From positions 1 to 64,000 of the forward strand of contig JAJEAL010000136.1 of NCBI GenBank assembly GCA_022822785.1: a stretch of DNA of 64,000 nt, given 5' to 3'. The stretch's first letter is position 1, and every line of letters begins with the position of its first letter. The translations under genes were made by a program, and so were the position numbers. Below the pieces are notes generated by a model. That model saw only the letters and a program-made list of their open reading frames with translations. It was not told the origin of the DNA and made no database searches. Source of the stretch: Candidatus Poribacteria bacterium. Its GTDB lineage: Bacteria > Poribacteria > WGA-4E > PCPOR2b. Shown in pieces: positions 25,248-33,193 of this stretch.

Positions 25248-26678
25248 TCATTTTCTGAGCACCAGAATCCAGTCTGTGTTAATCCGTTCCCCTCTAGGAA
25301 CTTTGATAAAATGTTTAATAATCTCTGATCCGAAATAGTTTTCAATCTCAAATCCGATATTTTCTGCCAACACCATCAAGTACTTCCAACTTTCAAATAG
25401 CTGACCACGAATACGGTTATTGCCCACAACAATGATGTATCGTCCTCCATCACGTAACACCGAATAAACCTCGGACAGATTTTTCTGCATATCGTCTAAG
25501 TATTTGAAAGCGATATACGCCCGCCTTGGGTCCTTTTCAAAAATCTTCTCAATAACACTATCCGCCGCTCCTACACCGATCTGATGTCGGGTTCGATAAT
25601 CCTGGGATGAAACACTTTCTGTTCCAACGTGCTTTTTCTTTAAGGGTGTTAAAGTACCATCGGCAAATCCCAACCAATAGAGCTCCAATTGATGGGTTCT
25701 CGGATAATCAACTGCATTCACATACGGCGGTGAAGTCAGAACCAAGTCAAAAGTCCCCGTATCGCACCTGATATTCCGGGCGTCCATGTTTTCTGGAAAG
25801 TTTACGGTTACACCTTGGGGCACATTTTGAGAAAATTCTATCATCTTGGGCACTTTGACTAGCACCGTTTCCACAAATTTCCTCAAGGCATCGGAGGGAT
25901 TGACCTGTTTTTTTAGTACCTTGCGAATTACAGTCCTCGTGCAATTATCATCAGCATTGGACACAGCACGAATAATCGAGGAGAAACAGACTCTGAAGAA
26001 GTCTTTAACGTGCTTACTCTTATCAAGGGATTCAATAGCCTTTTTTAAGTAAGCCAATTCTAAAATTATTTCTCTGTTGAACCAATTATCCCTGTAGGGA
26101 AAGGACGGTATATCCAATTCTGATACTAGAGCGGGGTGATAGTTTTCTACAGCATTAAACAGAGATTCTTGAGCTTCGAGGAGTTCCTTTTTAGCTAAGG
26201 GCGTCACCTTGACTGTTGAGATAAACCGAGAAAATGGATCAACATCAATACCAACAGAGTTTCTTCTCAGTAAAAGTGCCTCAACATTTGTCGTCCCACT
26301 TCCCGAAAACGGGTCAAGTATCATATCGTTTTCCTGGGAATACCGTTTTATTAGCCAACGTGGCAATTCGGGAAAAAATTTGGCAGGATATTTATGCAAT
26401 CCGTGGGTGAGATGACTCTGGTCATAGCTAATAAACAGAAATCTATTGCCATCATTAACAGGCAAACCAACAGGAATGTCCCCATCGACCTGCACAACCT
26501 CCTCCCCAAACGGATTCACAATTTTCCGGACATTATCCCTCGGTTGATGTGCATCATGTTCGGGGCGTTTGCGCCTGCCATTCTTTTGAGCAACCTTCGC
26601 CAATATAGCTGGCACTGAAATGGGGTACCATGGCAGGTCTATTGAGGATTGTGTGAGACGAATATCTTCCGTTTCCAC
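25248..26678 (-). CDS. DNA methyltransferase (amino-group type)
   Basis: 476 residues. 'LDPFSGSGTTNVEALL' (about 121-136) is the SAM-binding motif I and 'VLTSPPYVNAVDYPRT' (about 313-328) the catalytic motif IV; TSPPY is found in N4-cytosine and some N6-adenine enzymes. Motif I precedes motif IV by about 190 residues, in which the target recognition region would lie. 'GLHKYPAKFFPELPRWLIKRY' before motif I is typical of a known methyltransferase subfamily often paired with nucleases. GTG start at 26678 with AGGAG 9 bases upstream. It is placed between PCP_red genes, 12 bases after one of them, and looks inserted. Confidence 0.9.
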   Translation of the reverse strand: METEDIRLTQSSIDLPWYPISVPAILAKVAQKNGRRKRPEHDAHQPRDNVRKIVNPFGEEVVQVDGDIPVGLPVNDGNRFLFISYDQSHLTHGLHKYPAKFFPELPRWLIKRYSQENDMILDPFSGSGTTNVEALLLRRNSVGIDVDPFSRFISTVKVTPLAKKELLEAQESLFNAVENYHPALVSELDIPSFPYRDNWFNREIILELAYLKKAIESLDKSKHVKDFFRVCFSSIIRAVSNADDNCTRTVIRKVLKKQVNPSDALRKFVETVLVKVPKMIEFSQNVPQGVTVNFPENMDARNIRCDTGTFDLVLTSPPYVNAVDYPRTHQLELYWLGFADGTLTPLKKKHVGTESVSSQDYRTRHQIGVGAADSVIEKIFEKDPRRAYIAFKYLDDMQKNLSEVYSVLRDGGRYIIVVGNNRIRGQLFESWKYLMVLAENIGFEIENYFGSEIIKHFIKVPRGERINTDWILVLRK

Positions 26679-26690
26679 TGTGATAAACTC

Positions 26691-27191
26691 CTACATCCCA
26701 AAGTTACCGCGGGCGGTATCCATCACCTCAGTAGTAATTTCGGTGTGACCATTCTCGCGGGCAAACTCTTCGATGCTGCTTTTTGCCATTGAACGGACGA
26801 AACTCGGCACACGTTCCAAACGCTCTAACGCTTCCGGCGTCCATACTGGTCCGGTCGCCGCCGGTTCTTGAAACGCTTCCGCCACAGCCGATGAGAACGG
26901 GCATTTGCCACCGCCTTCGATGGATCCCGTCGGAGCTTCGGACGTTAGATTATCGGGATTCTTCTCACTCAAGAAGGAACGCACCATCTGCATCGGTTGT
27001 GCTGCTTCGCTTTTACCACCAAGCTGAACATTGAGAGATTTCAGCATCTGGGTCTCCCACGGGTTCATGTGCATCGCGAACTCGGCAAAGCAATCCGGGC
27101 ACTCAAAAATCGCCGTCAACGATCCTTGATCCGGCGTCGCTGTTTCCTTAAATTCCATCGCTGTATTACATTCAAGGCATAAGAATTTCAT
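26691..27191 (-). CDS. Zinc-ribbon protein with PCP_red domain
   Basis: 166 residues. N-terminus has a zinc ribbon ('LCLECN' at 3-8 and 'ECPDCFAEF' at about 30-38). A linker with an isolated 'GKCPFSSA' follows. The last ~55 residues are a canonical PCP_red domain: 'VWTPEALERLERVPSFVRSM' then 'SIEEFARENGHTEITTEVMD'. In protochlorophyllide reductase this domain forms the C-terminal arm of the B subunit; here it stands without any catalytic subunit. The gene lies 29 bases downstream of mrp on the same strand. Function unknown, Fe-S or thiol chemistry is a guess from the context. Confidence 0.85.
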   Translation of the reverse strand: MKFLCLECNTAMEFKETATPDQGSLTAIFECPDCFAEFAMHMNPWETQMLKSLNVQLGGKSEAAQPMQMVRSFLSEKNPDNLTSEAPTGSIEGGGKCPFSSAVAEAFQEPAATGPVWTPEALERLERVPSFVRSMAKSSIEEFARENGHTEITTEVMDTARGNFGM

Positions 27192-27220
27192 TGATTGACT
27201 CCGTTTATATGTTGCCTTTT

Positions 27221-28105
27221 TTATTTAAAGAACATCCGAATTTCATCTGTGATGCCAAAAAATGTTTGTCCCGCGGGCGTATCTCGGTATTGATCAACAA
27301 ACGCAATACCTTCATCTGCAGCGATAGAGATTCGCGGATCAAACGGTATCTGGCCGAGCAGAGAAACATCAAATTGACGCGCCATTTCCTCCGTATGCCC
27401 GGACGGGAACAGGTTTTCAGTTTTGCCGCAATCGGCGCAGACATACGCTGCCATATTTTCGACGACACCAATCACCGGGGCGTTAAGCAGTTTCTTTGCC
27501 ATCGTCAACGATTTTTTAACGACAAGCTGGGACACTCCAGAAGGGATTGTGACAACAAGTGCACCGCCAAGATTCGGCAGGAGATCGACGAGATTGGGCA
27601 ACCGGTCTGCGCCGGGAGGAAGATCGATCAGCAGATAATCAAGCGTTCCCCATTCGGTATCGGAGAGAAATTCACGGAGGGCACTCATTTCCATGGTACC
27701 TCGCCAAGTGAAAGCATCCCTCTGCGTTTGGGATTCCCAGAGGACGGGGGTTTCATCGTCCTTTAGGAACAGATCCATCGACATCACCTTGACCCCAAGC
27801 GGACTGATGGCTGGTTTAACACCATCAATTCCATAGTCAATCTGCTCTCCTCTCACACCCATCATTTTGGCAATTGAGGGACCGTTGATGTCAGCGTCAA
27901 CCACGCCAACACTCTGCCCTCGTAGTCGAAGTGCTGAAGCGAGGTTTGCCGTAACGGAACTCTTACCCACGCCACCTTTCCCGCTCATGATCGCAACGGT
28001 GTGATTGACTGATGCAAGCCGTCTTTGTAGACGATTGACCTGCTCCGTGACTTGTCCAACGATGTTTGAACCGCCATCAGCGGGCAGGTCTTTGTACGTT
28101 TTCAT
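27221..28105 (-). CDS. Mrp/NBP35-family Fe-S cluster carrier ATPase
   Basis: 294 residues. Deviant Walker A 'SGKGGVGKSSVTANLASAL' near residues 40-58, the switch strand 'VGVVDADINGPSIAKMMG', and the C-terminal 'CADCGKTE' whose CxxC pair bridges a 4Fe-4S cluster in the dimer. 'LLIDLPPGADRL' is the family's switch II region. These ATPases hold and pass on Fe-S clusters. The location next to a radical SAM enzyme and PCP_red zinc-ribbon proteins suggests a dedicated carrier. No DUF59 domain is fused at the N-terminus, unlike many Mrp proteins. Confidence 0.92.
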   Translation of the reverse strand: MKTYKDLPADGGSNIVGQVTEQVNRLQRRLASVNHTVAIMSGKGGVGKSSVTANLASALRLRGQSVGVVDADINGPSIAKMMGVRGEQIDYGIDGVKPAISPLGVKVMSMDLFLKDDETPVLWESQTQRDAFTWRGTMEMSALREFLSDTEWGTLDYLLIDLPPGADRLPNLVDLLPNLGGALVVTIPSGVSQLVVKKSLTMAKKLLNAPVIGVVENMAAYVCADCGKTENLFPSGHTEEMARQFDVSLLGQIPFDPRISIAADEGIAFVDQYRDTPAGQTFFGITDEIRMFFK

Positions 28106-28114
28106 AGGTATTGT

Positions 28115-28966
28115 TTAGTGGTAAATAAATAACGGAATATCCGCCTGCGCGACCAAAGATTTAGTTACACTCCCAAAGACAAATTCGGACACACTACGTC
28201 GGCCATACGCCCCCATTACGAGCAGATCAATTTCATGCTCTCGGATGTAGGACAGAATGACTTCATCCGGTCTTCCCTTCAATTGAACCTTTTCTGGCTG
28301 TATCCCATATCTCCTGAAGTAGTCACCCAACCTGCTAAGGAGCTGTATTCCGCGGGTTGCATTATTATTGACATTTAGGAGAGTGATGTCTGACTGATTC
28401 CAAATATGGAGCATGAGAAACATCTGAATTGCTTTGGTGACTTGGACGCTATTATCATAAGCAACGAGCACTTTTTTAATCTGCCTTACACAATCGGGAA
28501 CCGCTAGGACCGCCGTCAGTCCATTATGGAGGATTCGATCTAGGGTGTTGCCTGGTTCGTGTTTGAGATTATACCGAAAAAAGGTCTTCTGTCCGACTAT
28601 AATAAAGTCGTGGAACTTTGATTCTTCGATAATTTCTCGGAACGGGCTTCCCATCTCTGCATGGATTGAATGGCGAATCTGCTTCTCTTGGCATTCTTTT
28701 CCAAAGTCTTCAAGGATTCCGGTTACCATCTCCCGTGCTTCTTGAAGGTGTTGCCGATCAGCAAACTGATCATAGTGCATGGTTCCAATCGGCGCGGGAC
28801 CGCTTGAACGTTGGATACCCGGCAAATCAATTACTCCAATACCGGTTAATGAGGCATCATGTTCAAGGGCAATTTGGGTAGCGTATTCGATTGCCGCCTG
28901 AGAATAGCTTGAACCGTCGAGACATACAAGGATTTCTGCAAAATGCAAAGGATTTCTGGGTCCCAT
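28115..28966 (-). CDS. Tandem universal stress protein
   Basis: About 283 residues from the ATG at 28966 (a GTG at 28999 in the same frame is possible; neither has a clear ribosome site). Two UspA folds: the first from 'ILVCLDGSSYSQAAIEYATQ', with its terminal 'HDFIIVGQKTFFRYN', and the second from 'VLVAYDNSVQVTKAIQM' ending 'DLLVMGAYGRRSVSEFVFGSVT'. The second carries the G-x2-G-x9-G(S/T) ATP-binding loop in degenerate form. Probably a nucleotide-binding stress regulator. It is 9 bases ahead of mrp. Confidence 0.87.
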   Translation of the reverse strand: MGPRNPLHFAEILVCLDGSSYSQAAIEYATQIALEHDASLTGIGVIDLPGIQRSSGPAPIGTMHYDQFADRQHLQEAREMVTGILEDFGKECQEKQIRHSIHAEMGSPFREIIEESKFHDFIIVGQKTFFRYNLKHEPGNTLDRILHNGLTAVLAVPDCVRQIKKVLVAYDNSVQVTKAIQMFLMLHIWNQSDITLLNVNNNATRGIQLLSRLGDYFRRYGIQPEKVQLKGRPDEVILSYIREHEIDLLVMGAYGRRSVSEFVFGSVTKSLVAQADIPLFIYH

Positions 28967-29011
28967 TGGCAACGCCCTATTTAAGACAACGTTCAGCACG
29001 TAATTGTACGC

Positions 29012-30949
29012 TTACATCGTTTCCTCTTCACCGCGCTCGGTTTCAGCTGTGTCTCTTTCCTGCTGGTAATATGTCCCAAGCACCTCATTGTCCAGACTCC
29101 GTCCTTCCTCAATAACCTGCGCTGCAAAATCTAGGTTGATTGTCGTGATGTCGGCTTCCTGTGCTCGCTGCTCGACACGGGATTGCGTGATGTTCCGCAT
29201 AAATCCAGCGGGTACGAGGTTCAGTCGTTCACGGGCATCTGGCGTCCATTCAAGCGGACTCTCAAATACTTCTTCTTGGGAGGTATCATCGGACTCGCGG
29301 GACTGGGCGACGGCTTTCAGTTCGGGAGCGTCTTCACGGACAGCGGAAGCTTGGTCCATGCTCTCATTGATAATCTGCATTGCGAAATCATTGGTGATTG
29401 TCCCAATCTTCTGGACACGCGCCGATTTTTCGATCCGCGCCTTGACGTTGCGCCGCATGTACCCTCTTGGGACGTTCCGCAACGCCTTTTTCGCCTGATC
29501 TGACCACTGGAGTCGTACGCCATCGAAGGTCTGTTCCTCACTGACACCGCCCTCTTGATCTGCGACCCGCTGAAGTGAATCTTTATCAACCATCTGGAAT
29601 TTGTCGCCGTCTACGCCGCAAACGGGGCATTTTACGGGCTGCTGGTCTTTGGCAGCATAGCCGCAATCCCCGCAGATGTAGGTCTTAATTGTATTGGAAT
29701 CCAACACTGTTTGCGTTGCAATTTCTTTGGCGACTTTGGTCATCCGCTCCGCAGACCGTCCTGGCATAAAGGTCTCCATTGCCTGCTCAATGACGCTCTC
29801 AGTAATGACAGAGTGCCCGCGCTCAATGGCAAAACGGTGGACAGCAGTGCGTGCAATACCCTGTACCTGTGGGGGTGCCTTCGCCATCCGATCTAACGCT
29901 TCCTGTGTCCAGACCACGGTCTCCTCAGCTCTTACATCAACTTTCGGAACATACCGTTGGCTTGACAGAAACACATTACACGGGGCAAGGCGCAATAGGT
30001 TTTCGGTGTTGCTGCCGATATCCATATCAGGTTCGCTGTGAACACCGATCCGGCCCAACATGAGCATCCACGGTTCGGTTTTTCGAGCGTATTGCAGGAT
30101 CTTCTCAAACGCTTTGCCGTCTAATAGAGTAATTTTGAGGTTGTAGTTATGATCCTCTTTGGCGATGGTCCGAGCAATCTCCAGATGGGACTGATAGATT
30201 TTGGCGAGACCAGTATCAATGACCTCTTCGTGTAACTGTTCTTGCTCTTTAAATCGGAAGGTTTTAGACGCACGCTCAGTTAAGACACTGACGACCGAAT
30301 TAAATACCACATAGTGAAGATAGGGATCATAAACGCCAACCGCTTCAACCTGCCTATCAAATGCTTTGCCGATTCGGATTGCTGTTTTCAAGCCACCGAA
30401 GGATTCGGGACTGCCATCAATTCCAACGAGAATATGTCCCTTCTGCTCGTGCATATCTTCTATATTTCGGACCACAAGGGTATCGGTTTCAATACGCCGC
30501 ACGACCCGTTCAACGACACCGCCAAGGAGACTGTCCTTAACTGCACCCATACCGAGTGCCCCCATGATCACAAGGTCGTAATCGCTCGCCTGAATATCCT
30601 CTGCGAGCTTGATGAAGTGCTTTCCCTCAGGCATCTTGGCTTCAAAGGGGATGTCATTTTCAGCACATTTATTTTTCATGACCTCTAGGTACGAATCAGA
30701 GATTAACTGAAGTCCCATCGTAATCAATGTGTCATGAATGCGGCGCTGCTTCTCAAGTTCAGCTTCATCCTGGTATTCTTCCGGTAGTGTGTACTCCATC
30801 TGTTTGAAGCGAACATCGTGCATTTTTGCCGCATAAACGTGAGAACCGACCAGCTGTGACTGAAATTTTTTGGCGAACTCCACAGCGAAATTGACGCTCG
30901 CATCGGAATGGTCCGAGTTGTCAACCGGCACATAGATTTTCTTAAACAT
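29012..30949 (-). CDS. USP-USP-PCP_red-rubredoxin-like-PCP_red-PCP_red fusion
   Basis: 645 residues from the ATG at 30949, with GGAGGG 6 bases upstream. Two universal stress domains (about 1-163, 'IYVPVDNSDHSDASVNFAVE', and 171-330, 'ILVGIDGSPESFGGLKTAI'). A PCP_red domain follows (about 346-397: 'VVWTQEALDRMAKAPPQVQG'), then a rubredoxin/zinc-ribbon module (about 424-455: 'CGDCGYAA' and 'VKCPVCG'), then two more PCP_red domains (about 480-535 and 567-620: 'LQWSDQAKKALRNVPRGYM', 'LEWTPDARERLNLVPAGFM'). Three copies of the domain in one chain and the rubredoxin-like insert are unusual. First gene of the block. It may sense redox or stress state, but no activity can be assigned. Confidence 0.88.
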   Translation of the reverse strand: MFKKIYVPVDNSDHSDASVNFAVEFAKKFQSQLVGSHVYAAKMHDVRFKQMEYTLPEEYQDEAELEKQRRIHDTLITMGLQLISDSYLEVMKNKCAENDIPFEAKMPEGKHFIKLAEDIQASDYDLVIMGALGMGAVKDSLLGGVVERVVRRIETDTLVVRNIEDMHEQKGHILVGIDGSPESFGGLKTAIRIGKAFDRQVEAVGVYDPYLHYVVFNSVVSVLTERASKTFRFKEQEQLHEEVIDTGLAKIYQSHLEIARTIAKEDHNYNLKITLLDGKAFEKILQYARKTEPWMLMLGRIGVHSEPDMDIGSNTENLLRLAPCNVFLSSQRYVPKVDVRAEETVVWTQEALDRMAKAPPQVQGIARTAVHRFAIERGHSVITESVIEQAMETFMPGRSAERMTKVAKEIATQTVLDSNTIKTYICGDCGYAAKDQQPVKCPVCGVDGDKFQMVDKDSLQRVADQEGGVSEEQTFDGVRLQWSDQAKKALRNVPRGYMRRNVKARIEKSARVQKIGTITNDFAMQIINESMDQASAVREDAPELKAVAQSRESDDTSQEEVFESPLEWTPDARERLNLVPAGFMRNITQSRVEQRAQEADITTINLDFAAQVIEEGRSLDNEVLGTYYQQERDTAETERGEEETM

Positions 30950-31038
30950 CCTTCTCCCTCCATTTTCCATTAACCAATTATGTTTTTTAGTCTGCGTTCC
31001 AAATGTGATGTTTCTTGTCCACGTTACTTTTCAGTTTT

Positions 31039-32427
31039 TCACTTCGGTCCAATCATCTGGCTGGGAACGACAACCCGATCGAATTCTTCCTCGCTCAAGA
31101 GATTAAGTTCGACCACAGTCTGCCGCAGCGTCTTGCCTTCCTGATGGGCAGTTTTAGCGACCAACGCTGCATTGTCGTAACCGATGTAAGGGTTAAGCGC
31201 GGTGACAAGCATCAGTGAATCGTTCAGGTACTCTTGGATTTTCTCCCGATTTGGTTCGATACCGACAACACAGTTTTCGTTGAACGAATCACAGGCATCC
31301 GCAAGTAGGCGGATGGACTGGAGCGCGTTAAAAGCGATGACAGGCATAAACACATTCAATTCAAAGTTGCCCGATGCACCTGCAATCGCAACCGTTGTGT
31401 CGCTGCCGATAACTTGGGCGCAAACCATCGTCATGGCTTCGCATTGCGTCGGGTTCACTTTCCCCGGCATAATTGAACTTCCCGGCTCGTTTTCTGGTAA
31501 CAGCAGCTCGCCAATACCGCATCGGGGCCCGCTGCCAAGCCAGCGCAGGTCGTTTGCTATTTTGTTCAGCGCACACGCCAGTGTTTTAACGGCACCGCTC
31601 GCTTCGACGATAGCGTCTCTGGCACCGAGCGCTTCAAACTTGTTGGGCGCAGTCACAAAGGACAATCCGGTGCGCTTCGAGATTGCAGCCGCGGCTTTCG
31701 CCGCATATTCGGGATGGGTGTTCAAGCCTGTGCCAACCGCTGTTCCACCAATCGGTAGTTCATACAGATGTGGTAGCGAATTATCAATTGCTCGGAGTGC
31801 GTTATTCAACTGTGTGACATATCCAGAAAACGCCTGTCCTAATGTCAACGGAGTGGCATCTTGGAGATGGGTGCGCCCGGTTTTGACAATATCCTGAAAA
31901 GCTTCAGCTTTAGCTGATAGTGCGTCGCGTAGAGCAGTCACAGCGGGGATTAGGTGGTTGTGAATACGGTCAACGACAGCAACGTGGATAGCCGTTGGGA
32001 AGGCATCGTTGGTAGACTGAGATTTGTTGACGTGGTCGTTGGGGTGAATGGGTTCTTTGCTGCCGAGCACACCGCCAAGCATTTCAATGGCACGATTCGA
32101 GATCACTTCATTGGCGTTCATATTGGTCTGGGTCCCGCTACCCGTCTGCCAGACCACCAGCGGGAAGTGCTCATCAAGATCGCCATCAATGACCTCCTGT
32201 GCGGCTTTGATGATAATTTCAGCTAGATCTACCTCGAGTGTTCCCAACTCGGCGTTTACCTCTGCGACAGATTGTTTGACAATACCGAGCGCCCAGATCA
32301 TCTCGCGCGGGAACCGTTCCCCGCCAATCTTAAAATTTTGTAAGGATCGCTGGGTCTGCGCGCCCCAATACCGATTCGTCGGGACCTCAATCTTCCCCAT
32401 GCTATCCGTTTCAGTTCTCGTTTGCAT
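31039..32427 (-). CDS. fumC: Class II fumarate hydratase
   Basis: 462 residues, the standard FumC length. Converts fumarate to malate without an iron-sulfur cluster. Signature '[15 protein letters not shown]' is complete, and the first substrate-binding region reads '[18 protein letters not shown]'. '[12 protein letters not shown]' and '[15 protein letters not shown]' (catalytic His) are also intact. ATG at 32427 with GAGAGG upstream. It lies 19 bases after sdhB in the same direction, so the succinate to malate segment of the TCA cycle is encoded together. Confidence 0.97.
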   Translation of the reverse strand: MQTRTETDSMGKIEVPTNRYWGAQTQRSLQNFKIGGERFPREMIWALGIVKQSVAEVNAELGTLEVDLAEIIIKAAQEVIDGDLDEHFPLVVWQTGSGTQTNMNANEVISNRAIEMLGGVLGSKEPIHPNDHVNKSQSTNDAFPTAIHVAVVDRIHNHLIPAVTALRDALSAKAEAFQDIVKTGRTHLQDATPLTLGQAFSGYVTQLNNALRAIDNSLPHLYELPIGGTAVGTGLNTHPEYAAKAAAAISKRTGLSFVTAPNKFEALGARDAIVEASGAVKTLACALNKIANDLRWLGSGPRCGIGELLLPENEPGSSIMPGKVNPTQCEAMTMVCAQVIGSDTTVAIAGASGNFELNVFMPVIAFNALQSIRLLADACDSFNENCVVGIEPNREKIQEYLNDSLMLVTALNPYIGYDNAALVAKTAHQEGKTLRQTVVELNLLSEEEFDRVVVPSQMIGPK

Positions 32428-32446
32428 TTACCTCTCCACACCTACA

Positions 32447-33193
32447 TTACTTTTGTGGTCGAAAAATCCGAAAGAGCTTTTTAATCGGATCATAGAATTG
32501 GTCGACCACCCGCTCTTTGAGTGGGATGATGGCATTATCGGTAATCGTGATGTGTTCCGGACAAACCTTTGTGCAGCATTTAGTAATGTTGCAATAGCCG
32601 ATGCCATCCGTGTCCTTCAATTCCTCCAGCCGGTTCTCTGTGTCAAGTGGGTGCATCTCGAGTGCTGCGGCGTAAACAAAAAATCGAGGTCCAATGAATT
32701 TATCGTGTAGATCATGCTCACGTAACACATGGCACACATCCTGACATAGGTAACATTCGATACATTTGCGAAATTCTTGAACGCGGTCAATGTCCGCCTG
32801 TGCCATTCGCCAAGTACCATCTTCGGCGTCGGGTGGTCTCGGATTGAACGGCTTAATTTTTTTCTTGACCTCAAAGTTCCATGAGACATCAGTGACTAAG
32901 TCCTTGATAAGTGGAAATGCGTGCATAGGCTCCACGGTCACTGGCGCGTCAAGCGGAATATCGTTAAGCCGGGTCATACACATCAATTTAGGATTTCCGT
33001 TGACCTCTGCTGAGCAGGATCCACATTTGCCGGCTTTGCAGTTCCAGCGCACGGCGAGATCGTTAGCCTGTTCCGCTTGAATCTTATGAACTGCGTCTAG
33101 GACCACCATTCCTTCAGAGACTTCGGTGTCATAATCGACGAATTTTCCTTCGTTAGCGTCGCCTCGCCATATTCTGAAAGTTGCTGTTGCCAT
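32447..33193 (-). CDS. sdhB: Succinate dehydrogenase iron-sulfur subunit
   Basis: 248 residues. Three clusters are seen: the ferredoxin-type 2Fe-2S ('CKAGKCGSC' with a later Cys in 'LMCMTR'), and the helical pair 'CIECYLCQDVCHVLR' and 'CNITKCCTKVCPEHI'. Carries electrons from FAD of SdhA to the membrane quinone site. The start codon overlaps the stop of sdhA by one base. Sequence style (…WRMAQADIDRVQEFRKCIEC) fits the non-proteobacterial SdhB group with a single large membrane anchor. Confidence 0.96.
   Translation of the reverse strand: MATATFRIWRGDANEGKFVDYDTEVSEGMVVLDAVHKIQAEQANDLAVRWNCKAGKCGSCSAEVNGNPKLMCMTRLNDIPLDAPVTVEPMHAFPLIKDLVTDVSWNFEVKKKIKPFNPRPPDAEDGTWRMAQADIDRVQEFRKCIECYLCQDVCHVLREHDLHDKFIGPRFFVYAAALEMHPLDTENRLEELKDTDGIGYCNITKCCTKVCPEHITITDNAIIPLKERVVDQFYDPIKKLFRIFRPQK

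Noticed and set aside
22282-30949. Chlorophyll biosynthesis genes
   Set aside because: Only the small PCP_red domain is found; there is no nitrogenase-like N, B or L protein, so the block is not protochlorophyllide reductase.
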